From assembly GCF_900142255.1 (NCBI RefSeq), contig NZ_FRAF01000003.1:1-64000 (forward strand): a stretch of DNA of 64,000 bases, in the 5' to 3' direction. The stretch comes from Alicyclobacillus tolerans. Lineage in GTDB: Bacteria; Bacillota; Bacilli; Alicyclobacillales; Alicyclobacillaceae. The notes beneath the pieces are model-generated. The model was not told where the DNA came from. It did not search any database and saw nothing but the letters and a program-made list of their open reading frames with translations. Positions 8,142 through 16,520 of the stretch are shown piece after piece. Position 1 is the first letter of the stretch; each line of letters opens with the position of its first letter. The position numbers and the translations under genes are program-made.

Positions 8142-9179
8142 ATGCACATAATTCGGTTTAGTGCGGTACTGGCAGGGGTTCTTGCAACCACTTTCTCGTT
8201 GTACGGATGTGCTCCTCATCAACCTACTCAGAATCAAACGACGAACACGGTATCTCAACCACAAACGCCGCCGTATGACTACAATTCACTCGTGGGTTTT
8301 CAACCTGTGTTGCCAACTCAAAGCTTTCAACTGAAGCAGATTTCTTCGTATGTTTTCAAGTATGTAAATGCCCCTTGGGGCAAGGTCAATCCGCAAGTGA
8401 TGGAGACATGGGGAAACGGCACTGCCTATGATGCGATGTATATCTCGCCCAATGGTACAGGGAAGTCATTCACAGTCATGGAGACAAGCACTGATTCAAA
8501 CAATCCACCGAATGTCGGATCTCCATGGAAAACTGTGAAACACAATGGAATAACCTTCTTTGAAAATGATGTAAAGGGGTTCGGAGGGATAGTAGCCACT
8601 ATCAAGCAAGGTGTACTTTACGTGGTTACATTTGCGAACAGCTTCACCACAACCCAACTGGAACAAATACTTGAATCTCTAAGCATCCCAGTAAAAACGG
8701 CTCCAGAACTGATAAAGACGCAGACCTTTGGATTTCAACAAGCACCGACTGCTGTGCCCTTCTCGGCTCTCATACCGAAGTCCATTCCGTTCAAATGGGA
8801 CACAAGAACTGCGTTTGGTGAAGATGTAAAAACTCATGATGGCAAGGACAAACAAGAAATGGGTCGTTTAACGTTGACATACAGTCATGGTCAAACCCAA
8901 CTCAAAATCCTGGAAGCCATCGGTATGAAGTACATCAATCCCAATATTGCCAAGGCTCCAAATGGTATAAAGGTTACTCTATCTGATGGAAACGAAGCTG
9001 TCTACATTGACGGGGGTTCGGATGTTTCCATGGTTGACGGCGGAAGCCCCAATCGTAAAGTGCTAACGTGGAACCTCAATAACGGCGTGAACCTGGTCAT
9101 CGTCTGCTCCATGAATCTTACCGAAGACAATTTGATTGAGGTTGCCAACTCGTTAGAAACGACTAAGGAGGGGAAGTGA
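8142..9179 (+). CDS. Secreted lipoprotein with two related domains
   Basis: The ATG at 8142 gives a standard lipoprotein signal: basic start, hydrophobic core and lipobox LYGC (Cys near residue 22), so the protein is probably anchored outside the membrane. Two segments have the same plan, a Phe/Pro-rich opening (FQPVLPTQSFQL; TAVPFSALIPKSIPFKW) followed by paired beta strands and a closing helix (TTQLEQILESL; TEDNLIEVANSL). This resembles DUF4367-type lipoproteins of spore formers. Upstream in-frame ATG 8112 would spoil the signal peptide. The stop overlaps the next gene's GTG, so the two are translationally coupled. Confidence 0.65.
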   Translation: MHIIRFSAVLAGVLATTFSLYGCAPHQPTQNQTTNTVSQPQTPPYDYNSLVGFQPVLPTQSFQLKQISSYVFKYVNAPWGKVNPQVMETWGNGTAYDAMYISPNGTGKSFTVMETSTDSNNPPNVGSPWKTVKHNGITFFENDVKGFGGIVATIKQGVLYVVTFANSFTTTQLEQILESLSIPVKTAPELIKTQTFGFQQAPTAVPFSALIPKSIPFKWDTRTAFGEDVKTHDGKDKQEMGRLTLTYSHGQTQLKILEAIGMKYINPNIAKAPNGIKVTLSDGNEAVYIDGGSDVSMVDGGSPNRKVLTWNLNNGVNLVIVCSMNLTEDNLIEVANSLETTKEGK

Positions 9180-9490
9180 ATTGGGCAGTGAGCATAAAGT
9201 GGATTCACGGACGCTACAAAGAGGATAGCCGAGTGTTCGACTCAAAGTGGGAAGCGGAGGAATGGGCAGATTCCCTGTATCCCGATATCGTTGGGGAGGG
9301 ATTCGTTAACGTCGGTTATGCAACACCCGATAAAAAGGTCGCAGATTTCCTTATGCGACAGATACCGCGCTGGGCGGAATATCTGAGAACGCACAATCCT
9401 TCAATGCCAGCAGTAACCGTGGGAACATCGACTGAAATGGTCGATGGACTCCTTCTCTACAAAGTATGGATTGCACCTGAGATGAACTGA
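9176..9490 (+). CDS. Hypothetical protein, 104 aa
   Basis: It starts at a GTG overlapping the lipoprotein stop (GTGA), with GGAGGGGAA in front. The sequence (WAVSIKWIHGRYKEDSRVFD, then WEAEEWADSLYPDI) looks like a small globular alpha/beta protein with no signal peptide or membrane helix. Translational coupling suggests a functional tie to the lipoprotein, but the family is not recognised. Confidence 0.55.
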   Translation: MNWAVSIKWIHGRYKEDSRVFDSKWEAEEWADSLYPDIVGEGFVNVGYATPDKKVADFLMRQIPRWAEYLRTHNPSMPAVTVGTSTEMVDGLLLYKVWIAPEMN

Positions 9491-9545
9491 TTCTGGCATG
9501 CGGGACACGGCTCACCCTAAACCTCTAATCCCGCTGTTTTTCCTT

Positions 9546-10115
9546 TCAGTCACGGTATTGCACACTAAGCCACCTGTCGCCTCGACGCAGTACGACCACA
9601 TTGGGATATCGCCAGAAGGACAACAGAGGTGCAAAAATCCCCAGCAACAAGACAGCCTCACACAACCCTTGAATCGCATCCACTTTGCTCATAAGGTGGG
9701 TCGCTTCGTGCAACTCCATGAGATTGATGACAACCATGAACGCGATCAACACCAGCCCAACGATGGTGAGGGCTTTCGCAGTTGACATGGATTGTGCCGA
9801 TTTCTTGTGGAGCCGCCAGTGCCCAGCAAACGCCCCCTTGTCTATGATGCACACTGAATTCGCGTTGTCCAAACGAAGAGTGACCCGACTCCTGCGATAC
9901 GACATTCGTTGAATAGCAGGTATCCACACCAAGATGACCAAGCAAACCCATGGAATGTCGAATCGAAACCAGTTCGACACTGCTCCCTGAATCGATGGCA
10001 AACGAAACATCACGGTCAAAGCCCATACAAAGCTCCCTATTAGTGCGATGCAATAAATAACGAAATACGATATCCTTGTGTAAGAGTAAACGCGGGCTTC
10101 CTTCAATTCCTCCAT
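9546..10115 (-). CDS. Membrane protein with four hydrophobic helices
   Basis: ATG 10115 is preferred (GGGATAAGG upstream) over in-frame starts further out. Of 189 residues, four segments are long and hydrophobic: ISYFVIYCIALIGSFVWALT, IPWVCLVILVWIPAI, ALTIVGLVLIAFMVVINL and LCEAVLLLGIFAPLLSF. A soluble loop between helices 2 and 3 carries VTLRLDNANSVCIIDKG. It resembles small PH-like or DUF-type membrane proteins of spore formers. No functional motif seen. Confidence 0.55.
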   Translation of the reverse strand: MEELKEARVYSYTRISYFVIYCIALIGSFVWALTVMFRLPSIQGAVSNWFRFDIPWVCLVILVWIPAIQRMSYRRSRVTLRLDNANSVCIIDKGAFAGHWRLHKKSAQSMSTAKALTIVGLVLIAFMVVINLMELHEATHLMSKVDAIQGLCEAVLLLGIFAPLLSFWRYPNVVVLRRGDRWLSVQYRD

Positions 10116-10311
10116 CGCCTTATCCCTCATTTTCAAGATAGTGTGACTACCATTTGCCCAGCCAGTATATAGAAGCAATATTCCGTGTAACAAATTGATA
10201 AATTCGATGACATTCCAAACTATAATCCAAAGAATGCCTTATGTTTTTCGTGCAGATTGGTACAAGAAGAGACCGAGTTCCAAAAAGTTAAGGAAAAAAT
10301 GAAAAAAATCC

Positions 10312-10407
10312 CTATCCCCATGTGCTTTTATCGTGGTTCGGGGCATCCGTAGCGATATAGACAATGATAATGAGCGAAATGATGAGTCCAACGATTAGTT
10401 GTATCAT
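10312..10407 (-). CDS. 31-residue single-span membrane peptide
   Basis: A very small gene: ATG 10407 behind GAAAGGACA. The peptide begins MIQLIVGLIISLIIIVYI, a clean transmembrane helix, and ends ATDAPNHDKSTWG. The D-A-x-x-x-x-x-x-x-W tail resembles the short cytosolic motif of PLDc_N-type membrane peptides. It lies between two other minus-strand membrane genes. Confidence 0.5.
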   Translation of the reverse strand: MIQLIVGLIISLIIIVYIATDAPNHDKSTWG

Positions 10408-10456
10408 TTATGGTTGTCCTTTCAGGTCGTTGGCATGAAATTAATTCTATAACGCC

Positions 10457-10723
10457 TTACCCCTGTTGGGAAGAGTTTGCCGAATTTCCATGCACTGTGA
10501 CAGTCGAATAAACGGGACTCAGGGCTACGAGGATTCCGATGATACAAGCTACTGCCCACAGCCAGGAGGTACTTCGTCTACGATATAGTGTGACTCCAAT
10601 GGCAATCACCAGACTGATGAGAGCAGGTATGCGAGCCACCACATCAGCAAAGCTGATAAACGAGAACAGCAGTAACAGAACTGTTAATATCCAGAGAATC
10701 GTCAGCAAAACCATTCGATACAT
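10457..10723 (-). CDS. Small membrane protein, 88 aa
   Basis: ATG 10723 follows AAAGGTGATG with good spacing; GTG 10732 and ATG 10729 are in frame. Three hydrophobic segments (MVLLTILWILTVLLLLFSF, IPALISLVIAIGVTLY, WLWAVACIIGILVAL) are separated by short basic turns, so it should be an integral membrane protein with three spans. No family recognised. Neighbours on the same strand are also small membrane proteins. Confidence 0.5.
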   Translation of the reverse strand: MYRMVLLTILWILTVLLLLFSFISFADVVARIPALISLVIAIGVTLYRRRSTSWLWAVACIIGILVALSPVYSTVTVHGNSANSSQQG

Positions 10724-10998
10724 CGGCATCACCTTTTATTGTTCTTGCCGTAGCCTACATACCCTAAAGTCCCGTTCTTTACCACTTCCACACAAGCCCA
10801 GCGACTCCTGTTTACGTTTGAGAGTGGAGAGCGATAAGGGCAGAAGAATGGATTGAGTAGGACAAGGTTCAAGAAATGTAACCACAAATGTTGAAGGTTA
10901 TGGATAAATAGACACTTGCATCTGCGGTTTTGGAACCTGAACATATTTTCCCTCCAGAGCCTCCACCCAAAGACCTTAACACAAAGAAAATGAGACAG

Positions 10999-11475
10999 TC
11001 ATTCGATTGAAACAGGTCGTTTCTGCACCGTTTCCAACTTACCTGCATCCAAATCGAAAATGAATGCGATGTCGAATTTCCCTTCGTGATAGTGCGGTGC
11101 AGAGTCAGACAGCAAAGCTATGGTTTGCCCATCCCGCTTCCTGACTCGTTTGGCAACTTCAGCATTGATAAGTTTGCTATTTCGTCTGGTATCTTGGTAT
11201 AAGAACTGGAGGACACGCCTTATATTCTCTTCATACCCATCGACTCCGCGCTTGAACAAGTTAATGAGAAATATGCCGTCACCGTCACCAATCATCTCCT
11301 CAAAGGGAGTCCACTCAATATGTTCCAAGATGTCCGCGGCATAGTCGATATCCTTGCTCCGAATCATATCGAGAACCTTTTTCTTTCGGGGTGTATAATC
11401 CTCCATATTGGTGTGCCACGTACAGCCCTTGATAGTCCCTTCGTGCCTAAACCCTACGAAAATAGCTGTGTTCAT
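10999..11475 (-). CDS. Hypothetical soluble protein, 158 aa
   Basis: ATG 11475 is preceded by AAAGGAGGAATC. The product (MNTAIFVGFRHEGTIKGCTW...) contains a charged helical centre, FEEMIGDGDGIFLINLFKRG, and near the C-terminus two acidic strands, FDIAFIFDLDAG. No signal peptide or membrane helix. The family is not known to me; codon use and the strong ribosome site support a real gene. Confidence 0.55.
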   Translation of the reverse strand: MNTAIFVGFRHEGTIKGCTWHTNMEDYTPRKKKVLDMIRSKDIDYAADILEHIEWTPFEEMIGDGDGIFLINLFKRGVDGYEENIRRVLQFLYQDTRRNSKLINAEVAKRVRKRDGQTIALLSDSAPHYHEGKFDIAFIFDLDAGKLETVQKRPVSIE

Positions 11476-12189
11476 TGTTAATTGATTCCTCCTTTTTGGT
11501 TTGATACCAATCTATCACGGTGTCAAGATTTAGTCAGCCGTTTTTATGTCGGACGGTGTTCGAGGGCGGGACAGAGCGGGGATTTTACGAAGAAACAGAT
11601 AGGGTTCAGTAAATGTAAACATAAGCGTTTCAAGTTGTGTAAACAGGTATGGTTACAAATATGTAAACTGTTATGGTTTTCTTATGGAATGGAATACGTA
11701 CCACCCTATCAAGCCTATCTGTCTCAAGCCCTGGCTCAGTTGATCCAATGCCCTCCGTCTGCTATCCTCAAATTGCAAGGCTCCCCGCGCGTCACGGAGA
11801 GATTAAACCGAGAATATGGCGCACAGGTAATGAACGATGGAACAAGCGGGAAGGGAAAAAGTGGATTTTAACCCTAAGCCCATTTTACTGATCCCTGCCT
11901 TAAAAAGCCGTGTGACTCACCGCCGTCAAGTGTGAGAACTCAGGTTGAATCATCTGGAAGCAATACAAACGGAGACCCCCTGCCGTTGGATTGAAGTGGG
12001 GCTGAAAAAAGATTTGTCAGAGGTGGCGAGATGCCGCCTTTTCTTCATTTCAGGGGACTATGAGCAGGGAGTAGGCGTTTCTCTGCCCGCCTTCCCAGCG
12101 AAAAGGGGAACTGCTCATGAAAGAACAACAAGGAATCTGCCGAAACGGATTGTAATGCTTATACGTCTAACTCTAAAAGGGGTGATCTT
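11476..12189. other. Gene-poor stretch with TGTAAAC repeats
   Basis: About 700 bases without a convincing gene. At 11604-11676 the motif TGTAAAC occurs three times in 65 bases together with TATGGTTAC. Near 12027-12043 a small GC-rich hairpin (GGTGGCG / TGCCGCC) followed by TTTTCTT could be a terminator. The open frames here have no ribosome sites and no protein-like composition. Confidence 0.45.
11604..11676. repeat. Cluster of three TGTAAAC motifs
   Basis: TGTAAAC is found at about 11614, 11638 and 11663, spaced near 25 bases, with ATGGTTACAAATATG between the last two. A related cluster starting with the same TTCAG(C/T)AAATGTAA lies at 17425-17531, and an inverted variant (TGGTTACAGATATTG on the minus strand) at about 16570-16605. 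Regular spacing suggests protein-binding iterons or a transposon-end-like array. Confidence 0.45.
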
Positions 12190-12705
12190 GTGAAATATGT
12201 AGTGGTGTTGATTTTGCTCTCCTCGATTTCACTTGTTGGTTGCGGAGATGTGCCGCAAGCAGTTGTAAAACCAAGTCAACAAACTGTACAGTTCCCAAAA
12301 GCGACGGACATTCAATATGTGTATGTTAATGCGGGATTGGCGGCGCTATCCTATACGCCGAAAAACGAATCGGAGACGGTGGCACAGATTGAAAAGTGGT
12401 TAGCGACAGCTAAACCTGTATCTGTACAACTTCCGCCACCTCCCAACCCACCAATCGAGACAGCCGCCAATACGAACCCTGCGGTACTCGAATTGAAGTT
12501 GTCCTCTAAACGCCAAGTCTTGATAAGTCCGACATTTTACATGTCGGGACATTCGCAGGATTTGAGCAAAGTGTATCACTTTGTCGATGGTGTGATATCG
12601 TATCAAGTCGAAAATAAAACAGCCTACTTTAAAGACCCAAACCTATATAACTGGTTAAAAAACGATCAATGGCAAAGACAGTTCAACACCAAGTTAGCAC
12701 AGTGA
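12190..12705 (+). CDS. Hypothetical lipoprotein, 171 aa
   Basis: GTG 12190 follows AAGGGGTGAT. The N-terminus MKYVVVLILLSSISLVGCGD is a clear lipoprotein signal with lipobox LVGC, predicting outer-face membrane anchoring. The mature part is a single domain with a Pro-rich loop (QLPPPPNPPIE) and a beta-rich end (FVDGVISYQVENKTAYF). It is the second unrelated lipoprotein in this region. No family recognised. Confidence 0.6.
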   Translation: MKYVVVLILLSSISLVGCGDVPQAVVKPSQQTVQFPKATDIQYVYVNAGLAALSYTPKNESETVAQIEKWLATAKPVSVQLPPPPNPPIETAANTNPAVLELKLSSKRQVLISPTFYMSGHSQDLSKVYHFVDGVISYQVENKTAYFKDPNLYNWLKNDQWQRQFNTKLAQ

Positions 12706-13045
12706 AGTGGGTTATCCCTTCGTCGCAAGCGAGGCAAATCTTTAAGAAGTGTGCCCCATCCAAAATGCTTTGGCGATATATTAAAATCCTTGTTCTCCAT
12801 TTGTAAGTTGTGGAAAACGCGATTTGGGATGAATGAAACATCCATGGGCAATGCGGTGATGTTGCCGTACCCACGCGAATAAGGGCATGCGATACAGTTA
12901 TTTGGGCATGTACGTTTACCCCAATTCAAATTCTGCTATGCTTGTCCAATCGAAAGACAATAGCTTTGCTTTGTGCTGGATTTGAAGGCGGCAAGAGAAG
13001 AACGGGCGGAGGAACTTCTGAGGAAGCACTGGATGGTGGCGAAGT
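12706..13045. other. Intergenic region carrying a PadR-like relic (copy 1)
   Basis: The stretch 12747-12834 can be aligned over about 88 bases with 14736-14825. Translated, copy 1 reads K-C-A-P-S-K-M-L-W-R-Y-I-K-I-L-V-L-H-L then a stop, which matches copy 2 (MKLDPSKLLRGYIELLILCF, stop) and the conserved beginning of PadR regulators. No complete gene is present. Confidence 0.5.
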
Positions 13046-13633
13046 GTGACGACGAACATTGATCTAAGAGTTGTGGTTGGATCAGGCGGAAGCAAGAACA
13101 ACGTCGGTTGGGTGCACACAGAAAAGGACGAATTAAATCTATTGAAACGTAGTGATTGGGAACGCATGTTTGCTCCGAATTCAATTTGCGCTATTCTCGC
13201 CGAGCATGTTTGGGAACACTTGACGTATGAGGAGGGCATCGAAGCCGCTAAGACCTGCTATGATTTCTTGAAGCCAGGGGGATATGTAAGATGTGCGGTT
13301 CCTGATGGGTTCTTCAGAAACGAAGCGTATCAGAATCTTGTGAAGATAGGCGGTCCTGGTCCAGCCGATCACCCAGCGGCAGGTCATAAAATCGTTCATA
13401 CATATCGGACACTACAAAGCATGTTCGAAGAGGCTGGATTCCATGTGCGTCTCTTAGAATACTGCGATGAGGATGGCGAATTCCACTACAACGACTGGGG
13501 CGAGAATGACGGGTTCATTTATCGCTCAAAGAGGTTTGACCACCGAAATCAGAACGGGGAATTGGGATTTGTCTCTTTAATTATTGACGCAATCAAGCCT
13601 GGTGAAAGACGCTCATCATGCAGAGGGGAGTGA
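13046..13633 (+). CDS. SAM-dependent methyltransferase-like protein
   Basis: A 195-residue protein resembling short class I methyltransferases: an opening strand LRVVVGSGGS (glycine loop), a middle motif AILAEHVWEHLTYEEG, then LKPGGYVRCAVPDG, which corresponds to the usual motif after strand 5, and a C-terminal QSMFEEAGFHVRLLEY helix-strand. It likely binds S-adenosylmethionine; the substrate is unknown. Start GTG 13046 is the best fit but has only a weak ribosome site. It overlaps slightly or abuts the YbaK-type gene, so they probably share a transcript. Confidence 0.65.
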   Translation: MTTNIDLRVVVGSGGSKNNVGWVHTEKDELNLLKRSDWERMFAPNSICAILAEHVWEHLTYEEGIEAAKTCYDFLKPGGYVRCAVPDGFFRNEAYQNLVKIGGPGPADHPAAGHKIVHTYRTLQSMFEEAGFHVRLLEYCDEDGEFHYNDWGENDGFIYRSKRFDHRNQNGELGFVSLIIDAIKPGERRSSCRGE

Positions 13634-13638
13634 CTGCG

Positions 13639-14115
13639 ATGAGTCAGTTCAAAGACAGTGCACAGAGATTACAGGACAGGTTGTTGGAGCTTGGGTATAC
13701 CAACAAGGTGGTGGAATTACCCGACAGCTCACGAACCGCCCAGGAAGCGGCTGATACCATTGGCTGTGAAGTGGCGCAGATTGCAAAACCCATCATATTT
13801 CGTTTGCAAAGGGTAAATAATCCGTTGTTAGTCGTTGCGAGCGGGATCAATCGTATTAACGAGAAATTCCTGTCGAATTACCTCAATGATAACCTGCTGA
13901 AAGCTGATGCGGATTTCGTCCGTGAACGCACAGGATTTGTCATAGGCGGAGTTCCGCCGCTCGGTCACAAGGAAATCATCACCATCATCATTGACGAAGA
14001 TCTCTTTCAGTTTCAAACGATCTGGGCGGCGGCAGGGCATCCAAAGGCAGTATTTGCGTTAACGCCTGATCAACTGGTGGAAATGACCAGGGGAAGGGTG
14101 ATGGCGATAATCTAA
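13639..14115 (+). CDS. YbaK/ProX-type aminoacyl-tRNA deacylase
   Basis: ATG 13639 follows GAGGGGAGTGA. The 158-residue product has the YbaK/aa-tRNA synthetase-associated fold: ELPDSSRTAQEAADTIGC, the catalytic-type Lys in AQIAKPIIFR, LVVASGINRINEKFL, and the conserved GFVIGGVPPLGH loop. Family members hydrolyse mischarged tRNAs, such as Cys-tRNA(Pro) or Ala-tRNA(Pro), in the cytosol. Length is normal and all key loops are present. It directly follows the methyltransferase-like gene. Confidence 0.85.
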   Translation: MSQFKDSAQRLQDRLLELGYTNKVVELPDSSRTAQEAADTIGCEVAQIAKPIIFRLQRVNNPLLVVASGINRINEKFLSNYLNDNLLKADADFVRERTGFVIGGVPPLGHKEIITIIIDEDLFQFQTIWAAAGHPKAVFALTPDQLVEMTRGRVMAII

Positions 14116-14272
14116 AGTTGGTGGGGACAAGTAAGATAGGGTGAATTCCGACGTTTCGAGGCGTGTGTATGGATGGTGTATGTCAAATGTGTTTTATGCG
14201 TGGTACGCTTATTGTAGAAACGGGCAGGAGAGTTCAAGAACGCATCGACTCATGCGAAAGAAGGTGTAAGCC

Positions 14273-14683
14273 TTGAGAATAAATAGCTCCATCGAGTTGA
14301 CTGCTGGAGTTATTATCGTCGCTTTTGTTTTAATGTTTGGTGGTGTCTGGATATATCGCTACAACCACTCGGTATCGTGGACGACAGCACAAACAGTCGT
14401 TCAAAACTACGGGATCGAGCATAGGTTATTTAAACTTCCGATTCTCAATATGTCTTCTCAGGTTCATCATCGTTGGAATGGAGTCTGGCTGGAGAACTAT
14501 TATTTTTTTGAAACAAGCGATACAACTGCGAACGCTGAACATCCGTCAAAGGACTTTACCAATGGGAAGTTGCCACCCATTTTAGAAGTTACGGTTAGCG
14601 GTGAAACGGGGAAAGTCGTCGCAGAGGATATTTCGCAATACTTGAAGGTGAGTTACCCAATTCATGGCTTTAAAAATCACTAA
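14273..14683 (+). CDS. Membrane-anchored hypothetical protein, 136 aa
   Basis: TTG 14273 follows GAAGGTGTAAG. One N-terminal transmembrane helix (LTAGVIIVAFVLMFGGVWIY) is followed by an extracytoplasmic domain with aromatic-rich strands (GVWLENYYFFETSD) and VTVSGETGKVVAED. The layout suggests a small anchored exported domain, reminiscent of PepSY-like folds in the VSGETGKVV strand, but this is weak. No operon partners are evident. Confidence 0.5.
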   Translation: MRINSSIELTAGVIIVAFVLMFGGVWIYRYNHSVSWTTAQTVVQNYGIEHRLFKLPILNMSSQVHHRWNGVWLENYYFFETSDTTANAEHPSKDFTNGKLPPILEVTVSGETGKVVAEDISQYLKVSYPIHGFKNH

Positions 14684-14735
14684 AGACCAAAGACCATTGG
14701 TTGTGTGTTTGTTGCGATTATGGGAGCAAATGTTT

Positions 14736-14825
14736 ATGAAACTTGACCCATCCAAACTGTTAAGAGGGTATATTGAACTCCTTATTCTGTGCTTTTAAGT
14801 TGCGAAAATGCGCTAAAGGGTGAAT
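14736..14825 (+). pseudogene. PadR-type regulator N-terminal relic (copy 2)
   Basis: ATG 14736 opens a 20-codon frame, MKLDPSKLLRGYIELLILCF, that matches the invariant beginning of PadR transcription factors and then stops at TAA 14796. The winged-helix body is absent. A diverged copy with the stop in the same place is at 12747-12834. It may be a dead fragment or part of a repeated upstream element. Confidence 0.5.
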
Positions 14826-14832
14826 ACTACAC

Positions 14833-15495
14833 ATGGATGACGATATGACGAACCCCCACGAGGGCATTGCGCCTCCACAGCCTGCTGAATATGACCGTTT
14901 TGTACGGGAGCTTGAAGAGCGACTCTATAACGGTTGCAGTGTGACATTTGCTGTTCCTCACCATATGAGCACCTTGTTGGCTCGCGGTGTTTTAAGCAGG
15001 TTGGAAACGCGAGGATGCTACACGGCTGAGATTGATCTGTCTGACGTCTCAACGATTGAGGGATTAACGATTCGTTTGTTACAAACCGTTCTTCAATTAC
15101 ATACTGGTATTAACCCCCTACCGAACTCCTCCCTTAGCAACTTGATAGAGAGCCTGTCCCGACCTGACATCCGTGCCAACATACAAGACGTTGTGGACGT
15201 TCCATATTTGCGGAGTGTTAAGGAAAGTCCTCTTGAACTCCTGGATGAAGCTGTTAGTCTCCTGCAACGTATCCCTGAGCAATCGGACAGGCGGCTGGTC
15301 GTCTGGTTTCACGAGTTTCAGATGAACGAGCAGATTGACGACCTCTTGCTGAAGCGGCTCCGCGCCCACTTTCAACATCAGACCCATGTAAGCTACGCGT
15401 TTGTCGGAAGCGATCCTGATGTGATGAGGATGTTATTTGCCGACCAGAGTCAGGCTTTTTATAGGTTTGCTGTGATGTTACAGTATCCAGAGTGA
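14833..15495 (+). CDS. AAA-type ATPase relative with a degenerate P-loop
   Basis: A 220-residue protein with the plan of single-domain AAA ATPases of the archaeal-type family: an N-terminal region where the Walker A should be (NGCSVTFAVPHHMSTLLARG), a Walker B-like strand RLVVWFHEFQ, and the sensor-like FVGSDPDVMRMLF followed by FYRFAVML. The Gly-Lys-Ser/Thr of Walker A is missing and the Walker B acid is shifted, so ATP hydrolysis is doubtful. Usual members are longer, with a C-terminal winged helix; here the protein ends early. ATG 14833 follows the AAAGGGTGA at 14816. Confidence 0.5.
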   Translation: MDDDMTNPHEGIAPPQPAEYDRFVRELEERLYNGCSVTFAVPHHMSTLLARGVLSRLETRGCYTAEIDLSDVSTIEGLTIRLLQTVLQLHTGINPLPNSSLSNLIESLSRPDIRANIQDVVDVPYLRSVKESPLELLDEAVSLLQRIPEQSDRRLVVWFHEFQMNEQIDDLLLKRLRAHFQHQTHVSYAFVGSDPDVMRMLFADQSQAFYRFAVMLQYPE

Positions 15496-16094
15496 AGAAA
15501 GGGAGCAGATTGTAGGGCTTCAGTAAATGGCGTTCGGACAGCAAAACGGCGCATCGTGGAACTTGAAATTTGGTAGAATGTAGCTTATCCATACCGCGTC
15601 AATTTCCCTTTTCGTTACATCACGATGGTCAGCTTGGTCGGTAGCTGTCACACACCCTTTCTTTAGCGTTTTGGAGCATCATCACCATCCGCCTACTGCA
15701 CCCACATGGCGACTGCCTGCACGACCGCCACTCGTCCATATTACAAGACCCGCCGCACCCACAGGGCTGGGCGAGATGGTACCTCTCAAGCTGTTTTGGG
15801 AGGGGTATGGGGGTGTTTGTTGACCTATAGGAAAAAACGTGAAAGAGATAGAAGTAAAACAGCAAAAATGGCAAGGAATTTGAGATAACCCCTCCATACA
15901 CCTCCCACTTTCGGAACACATGCCTCTCACCGCATGGATGTGTGGTGGCGGCGTTGTGCGGGTGAAGGCGAGAAGTCACGGAGAAGAACGTCACGACACA
16001 ATGATGCGACTGTACGTGTTGTGTAGGATTTGTTCGGGGGTATGCAACGTAGAGGACTGGTACGCCCTCAACCCCAAAGCCCATATACCAAACA
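15496..16094. other. Gene-poor stretch
   Basis: No open frame here has a ribosome site plus protein-like composition. A minus-strand frame across 15629-16084 has low-complexity Ser/Cys/His content and is rejected. TTCAGTAAATG at 15520 recalls the repeat clusters at 11.6 and 17.4 kb. Confidence 0.35.
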
Positions 16095-16520
16095 TCACCT
16101 TTTCCGCCGTTGCGATGTCAAATCTAAAGTCACCCCATTTCTCCATGCCCAGCCTCGAAGTTCCTGTATCACTTTGTCTGTATCCGCAAGTCTAAACAAA
16201 ATTGTAAGCGGGTATTTTCGTTTCTTGAAATACAATAGGAACGTGGAACTTCGCTCAAGCACCCGAATTTTCCCTACGTCTTCTGCTGTATATGTCGTGT
16301 TGCCGAATATCAGTTCGCTATCCGTCATGCTCAGCCTCGGATACTTAAACGCGAGATACAAGGCGAATCCAATCCAGGCAAGCAGATAAGCAGAACCAAT
16401 TGTCCATACGATTTCCTTGTACGGATTGGGCAGGCTATTTCCGAGAGGCATCCAGATTATAATGAAGGCACCGAATGGCGCAACGGTAGGTATGGCGTTC
16501 ACTTTGTATTTCAGACGCAT
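16095..16520 (-). CDS. Membrane protein with PH-like tail, 141 aa
   Basis: ATG 16520 lies just after GGAGGTG (spacing is short, so TTG 16529 is possible). Two hydrophobic helices (IPTVAPFGAFIIIWMPLG and IVWTIGSAYLLAWIGFALYLAF) are followed by a soluble beta-rich part (MTDSELIFGNTTYTAEDVG, IRVLERSSTFLLYF) resembling bacterial PH-like domains. It probably sits in the cytoplasmic membrane with the domain inside. No partner genes. Confidence 0.5.
   Translation of the reverse strand: MRLKYKVNAIPTVAPFGAFIIIWMPLGNSLPNPYKEIVWTIGSAYLLAWIGFALYLAFKYPRLSMTDSELIFGNTTYTAEDVGKIRVLERSSTFLLYFKKRKYPLTILFRLADTDKVIQELRGWAWRNGVTLDLTSQRRKR

Noticed and set aside
10729-10944. 71-codon minus-strand frame
   Set aside because: Overlaps the start of a better gene and has a random-looking composition.
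11482-11871. 129-codon plus-strand frame
   Set aside because: It runs across the TGTAAAC repeat array and has low-quality, basic and Cys-rich sequence without a ribosome site.
15629-16084. 151-codon minus-strand frame
   Set aside because: Rich in His, Cys and Ser, no ribosome site, no domain-like pattern.
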